64,000 bases of DNA, taken from NCBI GenBank assembly GCA_002189035.1, contig NEEC01000010.1, positions 496,001 to 560,000 on the forward strand. The letters run 5' to 3'. Below the pieces are notes generated by a model. That model was given only the letters and a program-made list of their open reading frames with translations, did not search any database and was not told the origin of the DNA. This DNA comes from Utricularia gibba (Eukaryota; Streptophyta; Magnoliopsida; Lamiales; Lentibulariaceae). The stretch's first letter is position 1, and every line of letters begins with the position of its first letter. A program made the position numbers and the translations under genes. Of the stretch, positions 1 through 11,590 are shown in pieces.

Positions 1-844
1 TACTATGTATATCAAATTAGCCAAAGCTCTTTTATACAAACAACCAATAGGGGGCACTTCATCTTTACATAAATTGATAAGCCTAATTCAAAAGGATATT
101 AAAGACTCCAAACTCATTTGAAAACACATAACAACAAAATAAATATTATTTTAAGAATCCTGCATTCTACCCTATTGGCTTTTCAGAAACAATGAAAGTC
201 AAAGAAGAAAACTACATTTTGCAAAACAGGGAACAATCCCTTCCAAAATAAAAAGGAATCACATGAGCAAGTAGATATACTTGTTCCAAAAAAAAATATA
301 AGAAACATGTTCATTATAGCAACAATAGCATTCATTCCACTTACCGTATTCCTTTATTGTACAATACCCCTTTCTTACAGCTAGAATCAAGCACTTCCCT
401 TACTCTCTTGTTATATCCTCTACTTCCCTTTCTCAACAACTCTACACCTTAAGGTTTCCCAAAGTACTCTCATCACCATCATTTACAAAACTACATGTGT
501 TAGCATCCCCCCTATCCTAAAGTTACCATGTGGGTTTTCCTTTAGATAGCACTTGCAACACTACTATTGGTTGCTTTTGATACTATACATAAATTATGAC
601 CATTTAGAGAAATAATTTGCTTAATTGTAGATGGCATATTCCTAACCTCTTAGATGATCAAATGGATTCAGAGATTGCAAACCATTACATTGTTTTGTGA
701 GTGTGACATCATTTCTATATATTGAGTTGCAAGGATATTGATTTCTTTAGGCCAACTTTGTTTCCTTGAAGGATTACTTTATTGGAAAATCAAGATCTAA
801 TTTGTCAAACACTTCTTGTTTGGAGGATCACATCATTATTGTTG
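1..844. other. AT-rich sequence without recognisable genes
   Basis: I see no coding region here. Short open frames have no family resemblance. The sequence leads into the LTR-like fragment that begins near 845 and could be its diverged upstream part or an unrelated repeat. Confidence 0.5.
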
Positions 845-1169
845 ATTTGAATAATCAAGATTCATCTTGTCCCCCTTTTTGTCCAAAATCTCCCTTTTTC
901 TCTTTCTTGGATTTTGTGTGTACTCATTTTCAGACTTCTATCTAATCCTCTGCCACTTCATTGTTCATATTCGGCTCTTTGGGATTTGTGTTGCAACTTG
1001 TACTGCATTGCTCAAAGAAAACTATTAGAAGGTTGGGACTAAATAAGACTAAAATAATACAGCTACAGTACTTTTCGCAAAAATATAAAATTAGACAGTA
1101 AAACTTGATTTTTGTAGCACAATATGAGTAATTTCCATGTACTCCATTACTCAAAAATATGTGTTATCA
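845..1169. repeat. 3' fragment of a dispersed LTR-like repeat (family A)
   Basis: This stretch matches, with many substitutions, 31145-31458 and 41430-41590. All three share a block reading 'gtccaaaatc' followed by an 'ggctccttgggatttgtg'-like stretch. The copy ends in TGTTATCA at 1162-1169, the same end as the complete copies at 30295-31458 and 29775-31668, which start with TGATAAACG. TG...CA ends with a short TGATAA/TTATCA inversion are typical of LTRs. The matching left part is missing here, so this is a truncated copy. Confidence 0.6.
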
Positions 1170-3170
1170 ACAAGATTCATAGAATGAGGATGAAGCATTG
1201 ATTGAAGTATCAAGTAGCATTTCAATATTAAAGTTATGTTGGTTAATTAGACTATAATATGCAAGATACATTTGGTTTTTCTTCTTTACGGCTTGAGATA
1301 GCTAATTTCCAAATTCATAAGAGAGAGAGAGAGGACTTGGTGACAAGAGCAAATTAACTTAGTTTCGCTTTATACTTATCCAATATTCAGTATTGCTACT
1401 TTAGTTCAAATTATACATATAACTATGTCCTTAGTTTTATTTTATTATGTAATGATTCTGCCTTCCATCATGCGAGGATAGGTTTAGAAAATGTCTTAAG
1501 GGAAACAAAGGTGATGTTGGTTGAATCCATAGTTTTTATCATAATTTTCGAATAACTACTATCAATAGTGTTGGATAGATCTAAGGGATATAACAATCAA
1601 TAGCACAATCAATACCAAAGAACCTCGTTAAACCTAGGTACACCACACATCTTAAGTTACCTTAAGACATCATACTTTTTTTCTATATAAAAACTTTAGT
1701 CTATTACCTTTTGCAATGTTATCTATTTTAAATTACCCATCTAGTGTGCTAATGTTAATTTAGCTCAAGATTAAAATAGAAATTATTTTGAATATTGCAT
1801 TTCAAAAAATATATTTCAAACACCTACTCTTTATGATCAATCCCAATGTCGTTATACATTTTACAGTCGAAAATGTTTCTATATCAAATGAGATTATAAA
1901 TTTTATTTGAAATGAAAATTTATTTTTGTCAATAATTTTTTAAAAAAAAATTATCAAATGGCATTTCAATTATTTTTCAAAATATTTTTAAATAAATGAT
2001 AACTACTTTCTTACAATTTTGAAGTAAGTTAACTATGTTCTCATAACATTATCTTCATACATTTAATTTTGTATAAAATTTACAACTATGTTATAATACA
2101 AAATATTATTGCCATCATCATATTATGAAGAAATTCGTAGATCTTTACAAACCTATCCTTTAGGCAGTGCCAAGAATTCCATGTCCCTATTGCAACAATT
2201 TATATAAATATTTTCCCAAGGGACCCAAACTGACATTAAAAAGATACCATCACAATATTTCACTTCTTCATTTCAAAAACTTTGATAGTGGATTCTTTTT
2301 TAAAAAAAAGAAATATAATTAGAAAAAATAAATGTTATATACTTTTTTTATTTTCATAATATGTTTATCTATTTAGTGCAATATCTTTTATTTATTTATA
2401 TACTTTATTACTAATTTTTTCAAAAAAATAGAGAATAAAATAATTATTAACGAATCATTAAAATTACAATTAATATATCTCAATAATATTTATTTATCAC
2501 AAGAAGTCTATGTGGCATGTCCATTTTGTTTATTGGATTTCTAGAACTCATTTTACAGGTATAGTTTTGTTTCCGAATTTCCATGGAATGCAATTGCCAC
2601 TTCCATTGTGGAAATCCAAGTCAGCACCAAAAAATTATGTCAACTTTTTTCTTCCGCAATTTCACTAGCATCAATGCTTCCGTTCTTCAATGCAAGTCTA
2701 TTTAAAGTGTATCTTATTCTTCCACAATTCCATTGGTGTCAGCACGTTCTTCGCGACAAGTCTGTTTGAATTGTGTCATATTAGTAGATCTTGGGTAGTA
2801 ACTCTTCAAACCTATCCTGTAATTCCAAACTTATAGTCTTGAAAACTATCTTACAAAACTCAATATTTTTGTTTTTGCTTAATTGAAGTAGTATCATCGG
2901 TTTACATGAATTTCTTTAACTTGGGTTTCGGTTAATCATAGGCTATTGATGTTTAGATAAGTTTGATTGTATCTTGCTATGGGTTGAATTCCTTTTTGAA
3001 GATCTTTGTTGGTTTTTGGTTAATTTTTGAATGAAACCTGCAAGAATACATTCGATTTAGTACTTGAGAGAGGATTGGCGTATATTGAGAAAACCAGTCT
3101 TTAGACTTAGTTTATTAATCCACCTTTTATCTTTTCATAGAATTGTTGATAGAGGACTGATTTCTACAAG
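1170..3170. other. AT-rich intergenic sequence, no gene seen
   Basis: About 2 kb of low-complexity AT-rich DNA. It contains a GAGA run near 1320 and poly-A/T tracts. From about 2560 it is slightly less AT-rich and may be the 5' non-coding part of the PIF/Harbinger element that follows. I could not find its terminal repeat. Confidence 0.4.
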
Positions 3171-3179
3171 GTGATGTGA

Positions 3180-3570
3180 GGAATATAAGTTCATTCTTGT
3201 TTCGGCTTGGTTTAACGTAAGAAAGGATTCAGAACATGGAACTTTACAAAAAGGGAATAGTTTGTGGCAAAAAATACATGAATATTATCATCAAGTTGGA
3301 CCAACTCAAGCTCGTACACAAGATACAATTTTCCAAACATGAGTAACTCTAAGTCGTTCTATAAGCAACTTTGGTGGTTACATTGAACGAATATGATTTT
3401 AAGCATATTCTAAGTTGTTTTATGAGCAAGGTCTTGGTAACATTGAAACATCACCTACTCCACAAGAATAAAGGCCAATTGGGTAAAAGGCGGCAAAGTG
3501 TAAACGCATGGAAAAACAAGTGGTTGGATCAAATTCTAAACAAGTTGTATATTCAGAACTCTAAGTTGAT
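3180..3570 (+). pseudogene. PIF/Harbinger ORF1 (Myb/trihelix-like) relic
   Basis: Conceptual translation from 3180 gives a run close to the plant PIF/Harbinger DNA-binding protein. It has a tryptophan-spaced Myb/trihelix pattern: 'SAWFNV', then 'LWQKIHEYYHQ', then a segment equivalent to 'RSISNFGGYIER'. At least one in-frame stop (near 3341) and a frame change interrupt it. In this superfamily ORF1 binds the transposon ends and brings the ORF2 nuclease there. It lies about 0.7 kb upstream of the transposase relic on the same strand, which is the usual order in an autonomous element. Confidence 0.65.
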
Positions 3571-4252
3571 ATCAAGGCGATGAAGATGAGTATTGATATG
3601 GGGAATGAATTGATGTGGTAATTCAATCAACTATATATGGCATCATTGACAAATAATCTTTCAAAGGTAGATGGTGCAAGTATGGTTCTGGAACAAAAAA
3701 AGATGCAATAACTTACATATCATAGTCTCACTAATGCGTCAATAGTTTCTGCCCCAGTCAAGAGGAGGATGCATCAATTAGTCATATTCAATTAGATGAT
3801 TAATCTTATTGTATTTGACTTTGGAGTATGGTTTCTATTAGAGACTATTTTAATTTAGTGACTTTTGAACTTGCTAATGGTTTTGTTATAACTTACTAAT
3901 ATGATCATCACTTGTTATATTGTTACAATGTAAATGAATTGATAGCTAATAATGAAACATAAATGAATTGCTATTAGTAGTTTATAAGAATTGCATTTGT
4001 AGATCTAAATAAAAGTGTTCTTTGGTGATGAAAAGAATAGATTAATTTAATAAATGTGTTGTTAATATGAATAGATTGATTGAAATAAAATTGATTTTGT
4101 GTAGTTGAAATTAAATTGGCAATTGAAATGTTAATTAAATCACCTAGTAAATAGAAATAATATTAATAATTGAAATGAATATGTACATGAAAATAAATTT
4201 TGCAGTTGAAAATTACACCTATATATACATGTAGCTACTATTTAATTTTCTA

Positions 4253-5460
4253 TTGATACAAGAAATGGATCTTTATTTGCCAAAACATTGGCCGATGATT
4301 TTTGACGATGAAGATGGAAGTTGTATGGCAAAGTTATTAGAAGTGGCTGAAACCTTCTACAACAATTCCGATGATGATGAACAAGAACTCCAACCTGACA
4401 ATATATTGAGCATAATCTTGAATTTGGCCATGAAGGGTTAGCAGCTGATTACTTTTGTGACCGTTCATCTTATACAAATGAAGTGCTGAAGATTTCAAAT
4501 GTGTTAATGCTTATTTGAAAGTATTGTTGATATTATCAAAGGAGTTGATCCATTTTTTTTTCAGGAAAAATTAGATTGCATTGTTCGACTTAACTTGAGT
4601 ATACTACAAAAGTGCACATCAGCTATTCGAATGCCAACATATGGATGTGGGGCAGATGATGTTGATGAATATATTCATATTTGAGAGACAACATCCATAG
4701 ATTTTCTTCGTCGCTTTATTACTGTTGTTCGTACATGTTTTTCAAAAGAATATTTGAGGTCACCAACAATAGAAGACCTAGAACGTTAACTTGTGAGGAG
4801 AATCTTGTGGATTTCTTTAAATGCTTGGAAGTGTAAACTACATGCATTGAGAGTGGAAAAATTGTCTAATTACATGGCAAGGTCAATTTAAACGTGAAGA
4901 GCATCGCAAACCTTCTCTCTTACAAGCAGTGGCTTCTGCTGATACATGGACTTTGAATGCTTTTTTTTGGAATGCTAGGTGTGAAAGTAATATAAATGTC
5001 CTATGACATTCCTCTTTATTGAATGAGTTACATGATGGCATTGCTTGAAAAATACAATTGAATATCAATGGTAATAATTATGACATTGGATATTATTTGG
5101 TGGATGTAATTTATCCTAAATTGGCTATTTTCATGAAGTTTATTACATTATCATAAGGTCGAAAAGCTCAGTATTTTCACAATTACAAGAGAGTGTCAAA
5201 AAAAATATAGAACGTACTTTTGGGATCTTATAAATCCAATTTCTGTCTCTAACAATGCGAGCAAGAGTTTGGGATCAAAATATGCTAGCAATTATATATG
5301 CATGTATCATATTGTATAGTGTGATGGCTGAAGATGAAAGTCATATAATCCCTCCTGATAATGATGAAGTTAATTATGATTGTTGTTCAATAATTCATCC
5401 TCTGGAAATTTACATGAATGTTCATACAAATTCGCAAACCTACCTCGAATGGGTGGAATA
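4253..5460 (+). pseudogene. PIF/Harbinger transposase (HARBI1-like nuclease) relic
   Basis: Reading through stops and frame changes, the order of the plant Harbinger nuclease is clear. An acidic start (from 4253) is followed by 'CTSAIRMPTYGCGADDVDEY', by 'FSKEYLRSPTIEDLERL', by a 'WQGQFKREEHRKPSLLQAVA'-like segment (4870-4935), by 'NGNNYDIGYYLVD' (5060-5105), and by a C-terminal end at 5255-5350 resembling 'IYACIILYSVMAEDE'. Stops occur in most segments, so it is inactive. In active relatives the DDE nuclease cuts at TTA/TAA targets. Together with the ORF1 relic it marks a formerly autonomous element of at least 2.3 kb. The 3' end is unclear because the MADS-box fragment begins directly after it. 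Confidence 0.8.
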
Positions 5461-5461
5461 A

Positions 5462-5794
5462 TCACATGATATCAACATCCATCGATACTTGAAAAGCCCG
5501 ATTTTCTAAGAACGAAGAGTTAGCTCCCCTAAAAAGGCATCGCAGATCGGGGTTGTGCGGCGTAGTCCCGGTGGAGAAAGTGACGATCTTACTGCCGGGA
5601 GACCTGGCGAATATGGTGATACCCACGCCGCAAAGAATGCTGCACTCTGCGACTTCCTTAAAAAGCCCCTCGCAACGCTTCGTGAACGTCGCCTGCCTCC
5701 GTGAATTATCGGAGATCTCCTTGATCTTGAGTTTGCATCGTCCGCTGGTTTTCCTGGGGACACTTGATCCCATAGCGGAGTGGGGGAAACCCAA
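5462..5794 (-). pseudogene. Type I (M-alpha-like) MADS-box gene fragment
   Basis: The frame encodes a MADS DNA-binding domain: 'PRKTSGR', then 'RRQATFTKRCEGLFKEVAE', then 'CSILCGVGITIFARSPGSK'. This resembles the AGL62/M-alpha group of nuclear regulators of female gametophyte and endosperm development. The natural start is probably the methionine at 5773, because MADS proteins of this group begin 'MG..PRKTSGR'. Family similarity stops after about 65 residues, near 5590, and the rest reads as junk. The coiled C-terminal half of a ~200-residue protein is missing. The fragment abuts the Harbinger relic, so it may have been cut by insertion or rearrangement. Unusual residues in the domain (C for R/K in two places) also argue for decay. 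Confidence 0.7.
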
Positions 5795-5879
5795 CGTAGA
5801 GCACGTTTATTTATTGATCATAACCCAAATGCTCACTTCCACGTGGACCCCAATGAAATTGAAAAACAAAAAGACTTGA

Positions 5880-6607
5880 ATAAATTTTTAAAACCTGTTT
5901 TTAATTTTAAAAATTGTTTTAGAAAATTAAAAATAATAAATAAAAATAATCAATTTTTTTAATTTTTTTTTAAAATAATTTTTTTAGTATAATTTTAAAA
6001 TTATTTTTTGATAAAAATATTTTTACAATTGAAATTGTTTTAAAACAAAACAACTTTTATTTTTGAAAAATAAAAATATATTTTAAAAAATTTTCAAAAC
6101 ACTGTTTTGAGCAAAGATGACCAATAGTTAATTTAGCAAACAATTGATTTTTTCCAAAAAAAAAGTTATTTAGTAAAAAAAATAATATTAAATTTTCTCA
6201 ATATCTTTCAATAAATTTAAATTTTTCATAGTTAATTTTGATACAAAAACGATTTCTCACAAAACATGGAGATGAAGTCGCCCACTGACCACCCCACGTG
6301 GCCGTTAATATTGATCGCCAATACGCTGCCACCAACGGTGTTATGCTGAATTGAGGTGACATCTTTGCAAGGCACCACCAAGACATCGTTGTACAAACGT
6401 TGAGCGTGGTTTGGATGAGGGAGCAAACAAGTAGAGTGAGCTATGATATCGTTTATAGACATGATTAGCAATCAGGATAACTGGAAAAATTTAAGTATGT
6501 TGTAACTTTTGTTCTCTGTGGATCATAAGGACTCCAGTAGTTAGTTGAGTAGCCATTTCTTCGCCAGTAAATAAATTTGAAGTTAGTTCTCGCTTTTTTG
6601 TCATAAA
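5880..6607. other. AT-rich DNA with a short leader-like match to the Copia relic
   Basis: 5880-6200 is very AT-rich with no gene. Within 6380-6440 about 55 bases centred on 'gtttggatgagggagcaaa' also occur at 11650-11690, in the 5' leader of the Copia relic and in the same orientation. This suggests a detached piece of that Copia family. No coding capacity was recognised. Confidence 0.4.
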
Positions 6608-7830
6608 TGTGCGTTGTATGAGTGTTGATCTCAAAAAGTTGAGTTTTGCGAAAAGTATTTTACACTAAACTTTTACAAATTATCACGGGTTTGTAAAAAG
6701 GAGTTTTTGAAATATATAAATAAAAAATACAACATAAGTAATGAACCTTAATTACGCGTTGTAGTTCCTGGGAAATGGATTATGTTTCCTCCTTTTGTCT
6801 ATCCTTGTCTCGACTTTTACTGATTCCTTCCGAATAGTTGGTTATAGGAGCAAGTAATAGTCTATTCTCCATTACACTCCGATTGATAAAGAGACAAGAG
6901 AATAGCCTCTTGTAGTTCCTCCTTAGACGATTGAGAAGACAAGAGGATTGCCGTCAATTTCTTTCAAAACTGAATGTTGTGTGTGTGCCCAATGGTAGGT
7001 ACGAGGTCACTACCTGTCCATTATCGCAGTACCTCAGTCACAAACAAACCGCTACTTTTCTCAAACCGATAGGGTTGGAGATAGTGCTTTTCACCTTGCT
7101 CTTCATCAAAATCCATGAGGAGTGGCCTGCAACTGTGACTAGGAGACGTTACAGAAAAACTATAACAAGATGTGTGGAAATATGCGAAATCCGAAAGAAT
7201 TTCAATAAAGAACCTAGATTGGTGCCAAGACATCGAAGAAAACTTCATTTATTCCCAAAAACTAAAAAGGTTTAGCCATGAATAGCTATGAAAACAGAAA
7301 ACGAAATGAAAAGCTAAAGTGTTCTTCCTTCCTTGTTAGAGAGGAAGTACCAAAAGTTCTAAGTGCGAAAAATAAAAATGAAAGAAAGTTTGAAAAAGAT
7401 GTGTTTCAAGTTGGTTTTAATTCACTCCCCATGTGCATTAACTTTTTATATTCCTCTTCCATCATTCTTTGTGTCTTGTGTGTGCTACCAACTTTTCCAT
7501 GCATGCAAGTAAGCACCCAATCAATGCTGCAGCCTCTGATATACTATAAGTTAGGGGTCCTGACTAGTGTCGGTCTTCTACCCATAAATTACCAAAGTCG
7601 CGTGAAAGGCATAAAACGCTAGTGTCTAGTCTTTTATGACACTCCAAGCCTACTTCTTGACATTTTAGGTGAAAGTGCACAAAGAAAGACAACCAAATAT
7701 GTACAAAATACAAAAATAGGATTTTTCTAAGAAAATAGAATAATTATCAATATAACTCTTAATTTGGGCAACTTAATCCTAATTAACAAGTAATCATATG
7801 TAATAAACACATAAAAAATGATACTTAACA
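6608..7830. repeat. LTR-like repeat family B, copy 1, inserted in Copia RT
   Basis: About 1.2 kb that matches 13567-14818 along its length at roughly 75-80% by eye. Shared landmarks are 'gttcctgggaaatgga', 'gtaggtacgaggtcactacc'-like, 'aaaccgatagggttggaga'-like and 'gagtggcctgc'. It starts TGTGCG and ends CTTAACA, that is TG...CA. The right border is firm because position 7831 onward is Copia reverse-transcriptase coding sequence on the minus strand. I read it as a solo LTR or an LTR of a separate element. No intact target duplication was found: the right flank is GGCAT and the left flank does not match. Confidence 0.6.
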
Positions 7831-9756
7831 GGCATTTAGCTGGAGGTAAGGGAACCAAAGTTAAGGTATGATTGCAAAGAAGCACTTGCAATTCTTCACT
7901 CATGACGGCCTCCCAAACCAGAACATCTTTAGCCTACATGTAAGTGGCTGGTTCATCAAGCATAAAAACAGGTTCAACATCAATAGACTGGGTCTGGAGT
8001 GCAACATAGTCCCACATCTATATGAGGGGATGGACAGAGCATGAGCTTCACCACTGAGCCTCCAAGACATCAGATGATAAAGGAGGGCAAGAGGCAGAAG
8101 CATCGGTAGAAGAATCGAAGCCCCCTAAAGGAGAAAAGAAACTCGTGGCAGGGGTATGATCAGCCCCAAAGGCAAGAGGGAGGAGCCAAGTCATCATCAT
8201 CACCATCATTGGGAATCAGGAATGGAAGCACCGAGTCAATAGGAGGGCGAGGTCAGTAAAACCCTTCAAAGGAAAAATATGTTCTAAGAACTTAACATAC
8301 CTGCTAAGGAATACTTCCTTGATCTCTAGATCATAGCACTTACAAGCTTTGTGATCCATCGAATAACCAAGAAACACACACTTCCGAGCATGTGGCACTA
8401 GCTTATCGGCATGGGGATCTGAGACACCCAAACACCTGCAAGTCTGGGGGGTTCCCATAAGCTTAGCAAAGAGGGATTGCCATTGCAGGACAGCGCTGGG
8501 GAGCCGATTAATCAAGTAGGTGGCGGTAAGAAGAGCATCTCCCTAGAACTGATGCAAGATACCATCAAGGCACGGGTGACCTTAAGTAGGTGTTTATGCT
8601 TGCGTTCCACTCTACCATTTTTCTGTGCCCTCTTCGTACAAGAGAACTGATGCAAGATACCATGAGTGGAACAAAGCTGGCCCATATGCTCATTAAGGAA
8701 CTCGCCACCTTTATCACTATATAGCTGTTTGACCATATCCCCGAATCGACGATGGAAGAAACGAAGCAATAGGGCAATATGACCAGTGGCCTCAGACTTG
8801 TATTTTAAAAGAATAGTCCATGTGGTAAGCGTATGGTCGTCCAGAACGGTTAGAAAATACCGGGTGCCATGAAGCGTTTCAACCTTGTAAGGGTCCCATA
8901 GATCACAATGTAGGAGAAAGAATCTGTGTGGAGCACGAGACTCACTGAAAGAAAAGGGGGTCGCTGAAATTTGGAGTATTCTTAGATGTCACAAGGCTGC
9001 CCCTGAAGGTCACAAGGCTGCCCCTGAAGGCCACAATGAATAGGCGTCAATGCCAAAGCAGAGAGTCATTAGAGGGGGGAACAGAACCATAAAACAGGAA
9101 AACCTTCGTCCACAAAACATCAAGCAACAACCCCAAGGAAGCATCACCACGCTGGAGGAGGACCTTGGAAGCTGTCGGCTCTAAAATGTGGTAGCTAGGA
9201 TCTATTATCCAGTATGTATAGGCTGGCAAGAATGTGTCCCACGACTAAAACCATATTGAATTCCTGGTTCTGTAGAATCCAACCCGTATCAAAGAATCTA
9301 AAAAGAACATTCATGTCAATGGTGAGGCAATGCACAGATAGCAAATTAAAATTAAATGAGGGAACATAAAGGGCATTATGTAGTTGCACGGTAGGCTGCA
9401 AGTGAACTGTCACATTGTCAACTGTGACTCCATCTATCACAATAATCTGATTTTTGATGGATTCATACCAGTCATTCAAGCCACGTAGAAACTGTGTTAG
9501 TTTAGTAGGGCCAAAAATAGTAGTAGTAGGAACGAGCATAGAACATCTACCGCACTTGATTTCTGGTGTTACCGTCTGTAAATCCTTCCATAATCCACTG
9601 AGCTTGGTGTAATATTCAGCGATGGAAAGAGTGCCCTTCTTAAGATGATAGAGGTCGTGTTGTATTCAATAGAGCTGATTGTGGTTAATCCTTCCATAGT
9701 GGTTTTGAAGTGATGTCCATATTTCATGTGAGCTTGAAGCATTTTTAAAACTGGAC
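7831..9756 (-). pseudogene. Ty1-Copia polyprotein relic (gag to start of RT)
   Basis: Read on the minus strand, the order is as follows. The gag C-terminal half comes first, with 'QFLRGLNDWYESIKNQI' (9510-9430). A protease-region remnant follows ('HNALYVPSFNFNLLSV', 9390-9330), then the gag-pre-integrase region ending 'SLLWH' (about 9050). The integrase has 'SDKGGEFLNEHMG' (about 8700) and 'NGRVERKHKHLLKV' (8640-8580), followed by 'INRLPSAVLQWQSLFAKLMG' and 'HARKCVFLGYSMDHKACKCY' (8512-8320). Finally the reverse transcriptase start appears ('EELQVLLCNHTLTLVPLPPA', 7895-7835). There the repeat at 6608-7830 cuts it off. Frameshifts and stops are frequent and the gag zinc knuckle is lost. A short tandem duplication lies at about 8985-9032. 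Inactive. Confidence 0.8.
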
Positions 9757-11272
9757 ACTAGTGTTGGGTTTCTCATAGACATCGCATGTTAGAAAAGCAG
9801 CGGAATTTAAAAATTTTCGAGAAACCCCCAACGCAGATCTTGGAATACGATATATATCAGATAAAGGGATGCTGAAAATACCTTTCAGAGGATTCCGTTG
9901 TTCACCAATCACCAATAGTAGACTCTATGGTATCCACACGTGAAGCACTCCGTTGATAATTTCCTCAAGGGTGTAGAATACTGGTCAATCTCCTCAAGTG
10001 CTAGTAGAGAAAATCGCCCCCTTGTGGATCAATCTCAGAGAGCACGAAAATGTTGGAAGATCTGTAGATCTAAATCTTTTAATAGATACTTGTTAACATA
10101 TCAAATCAAATCTCCGTTTGTGGAGATATGTATATGTTCCAAATCTTATCTATATAAGATCTTTTATTTTGAATTTAATCAATATTAATCTCAAAATAAC
10201 TCTCTATTTAATTTATCCACTTTACCAATTATATCTCATGTAATTGTGTCATTCTATTTTATATCGATGAGTGACTCCACTATTGTGTGTGACCCTATAG
10301 GCTTCTTCAATTAAGGCCGTAATAATGGATTTATTAATTAACTCTTAATTAATCAAATCCATCATTATCGATTATGAGTGATGTCTAGCAACATATTATG
10401 ATCCCCAAGATGTAAGAATAATCAGGTGAATTGATTGAGCCTTTCCATGACCAGCCACTATGCAATGAATAGCTTTCATCATACTTATATCTCATTCGAT
10501 ACCAGAACATGGGTGTGTGTCTTTCTGATGTATCGAACTTATAATTACATTCAAGCACTAACGCTCAATGACCTACTCAAACAATTCGAGTGTCATTACC
10601 TTGGGCCCAGGACTTACTGTTAGGCTTTGATGCAATTAATTGAGATATGATCTCATAGCTAACATGAGTGATGAATCCTTTATTGATCAATCAACTATTT
10701 CCAACCTTAAGAAGTCACATCCCTACTCATCCATAATAGGCAACCCATAGTTAGGCTCTCATTAGTAATGAGCAAAAATGTAAGTTTATGATCAAGATAA
10801 CTTTATTGACCTCAAGTCTAAGCTTACTTGCACGGCTGTCATATTCAAGATCTTGCTACTAACACTTGGTTAGCTTCCCATAGTAGCATCTCGAAGATGA
10901 GTCATCCAATGAATCGATTCTCTAATAGACACCCACACATAGGTTCTTGTAATCTCATCACATCAATTGTGAGAACCATTGCCTAAACAGTTTAGGGAAC
11001 TCAATGTGTCTTAGCTTATCCGTATTTGTGATATCCTCATTTCACAAATATTCTAGCTAGGGAGTTTTTAACTTGAGCATAAATACTTGAAGAATCTCAC
11101 ATTATGATCTCATCATAATTTCTATAGCACATAGATCAAGTAGAGGATTTTATCAATGATATAAATTTGATCACATACACTAACAACTAGAAATTTAAAT
11201 TCAAAGTAAATATCAAAAGATAAGATTTGCCAATGAGTTGATTGTCTCTAAAACACATACACTAACAACTAG
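9757..11272. mobile_element. Nested solo LTR with ACTAG target duplication inside Copia gag
   Basis: The insert runs from TGTTGGGTTTCTC (9762) to ...CACTAACA (11267). The 5-base duplication ACTAG flanks it at 9757-9761 and 11268-11272. Removing it brings the two halves of the Copia gag frame together in phase on the minus strand, which supports the borders. It is ~1.5 kb with TG...CA ends and has no coding domains, so a solo LTR (or a very short non-autonomous element) fits best. Near its right end a 26-base stretch including the terminus and ACTAG occurs twice (11173-11198 and 11254-11279), a local duplication after insertion. The type of its parent element is not recognisable from this sequence alone. 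Confidence 0.75.
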
Positions 11273-11590
11273 AAATTTAGATATGGAGTTTAATAGCTAG
11301 TACGTCACCATCTAATTGTTGCGGATCCAAAGGTTATAGATTGGATCGATGATCAGTGGGCAAGGAATCTAAACATCGATGAACGCAAGCTTATTCTTCG
11401 ATCTAAGCACCAAACGGATCTTACGTCATCATTCAAAATAATTTAGTGTAGTAAGAGAGGAATTTACCAAAGCGATGTTAGGATAATCAGAACCACTCAA
11501 CATCATAGGATCCGAACATTCAATAATTGCTCTGACATCAAAAGCAGGTGGCGCTGGTTCTCCAGATGCGTGATTCATCGCTACCAAACG
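11273..11590 (-). pseudogene. Copia gag N-terminal part (same relic as 7831-9756)
   Basis: On the minus strand the gag begins near 11578 with 'MNHASGEP' and continues through 'MMLSGSDYPNIALVNSSLTT'. It then shifts frame at about 11430 into 'KIRLVLRSKNKLAFID' and 'PLIIDPIYNLWIRNN', ending 'LLNSISKFL' at the insertion border. These match the UBN2/Copia gag start ('LDGSNY..W..AM..AL..KNKLGFIDG' type). Stops and one frameshift make it non-functional. Sequence to the right up to about 11720 would be its leader and 5' LTR side. Confidence 0.75.

Noticed and set aside
11529-11540. GCTCTGACATCA as a degenerate minus-strand Copia primer site
   Set aside because: It lies inside the gag reading frame, which continues on both sides ('AFDVRAIIECSD'), so it is coding sequence and not an LTR/leader border.
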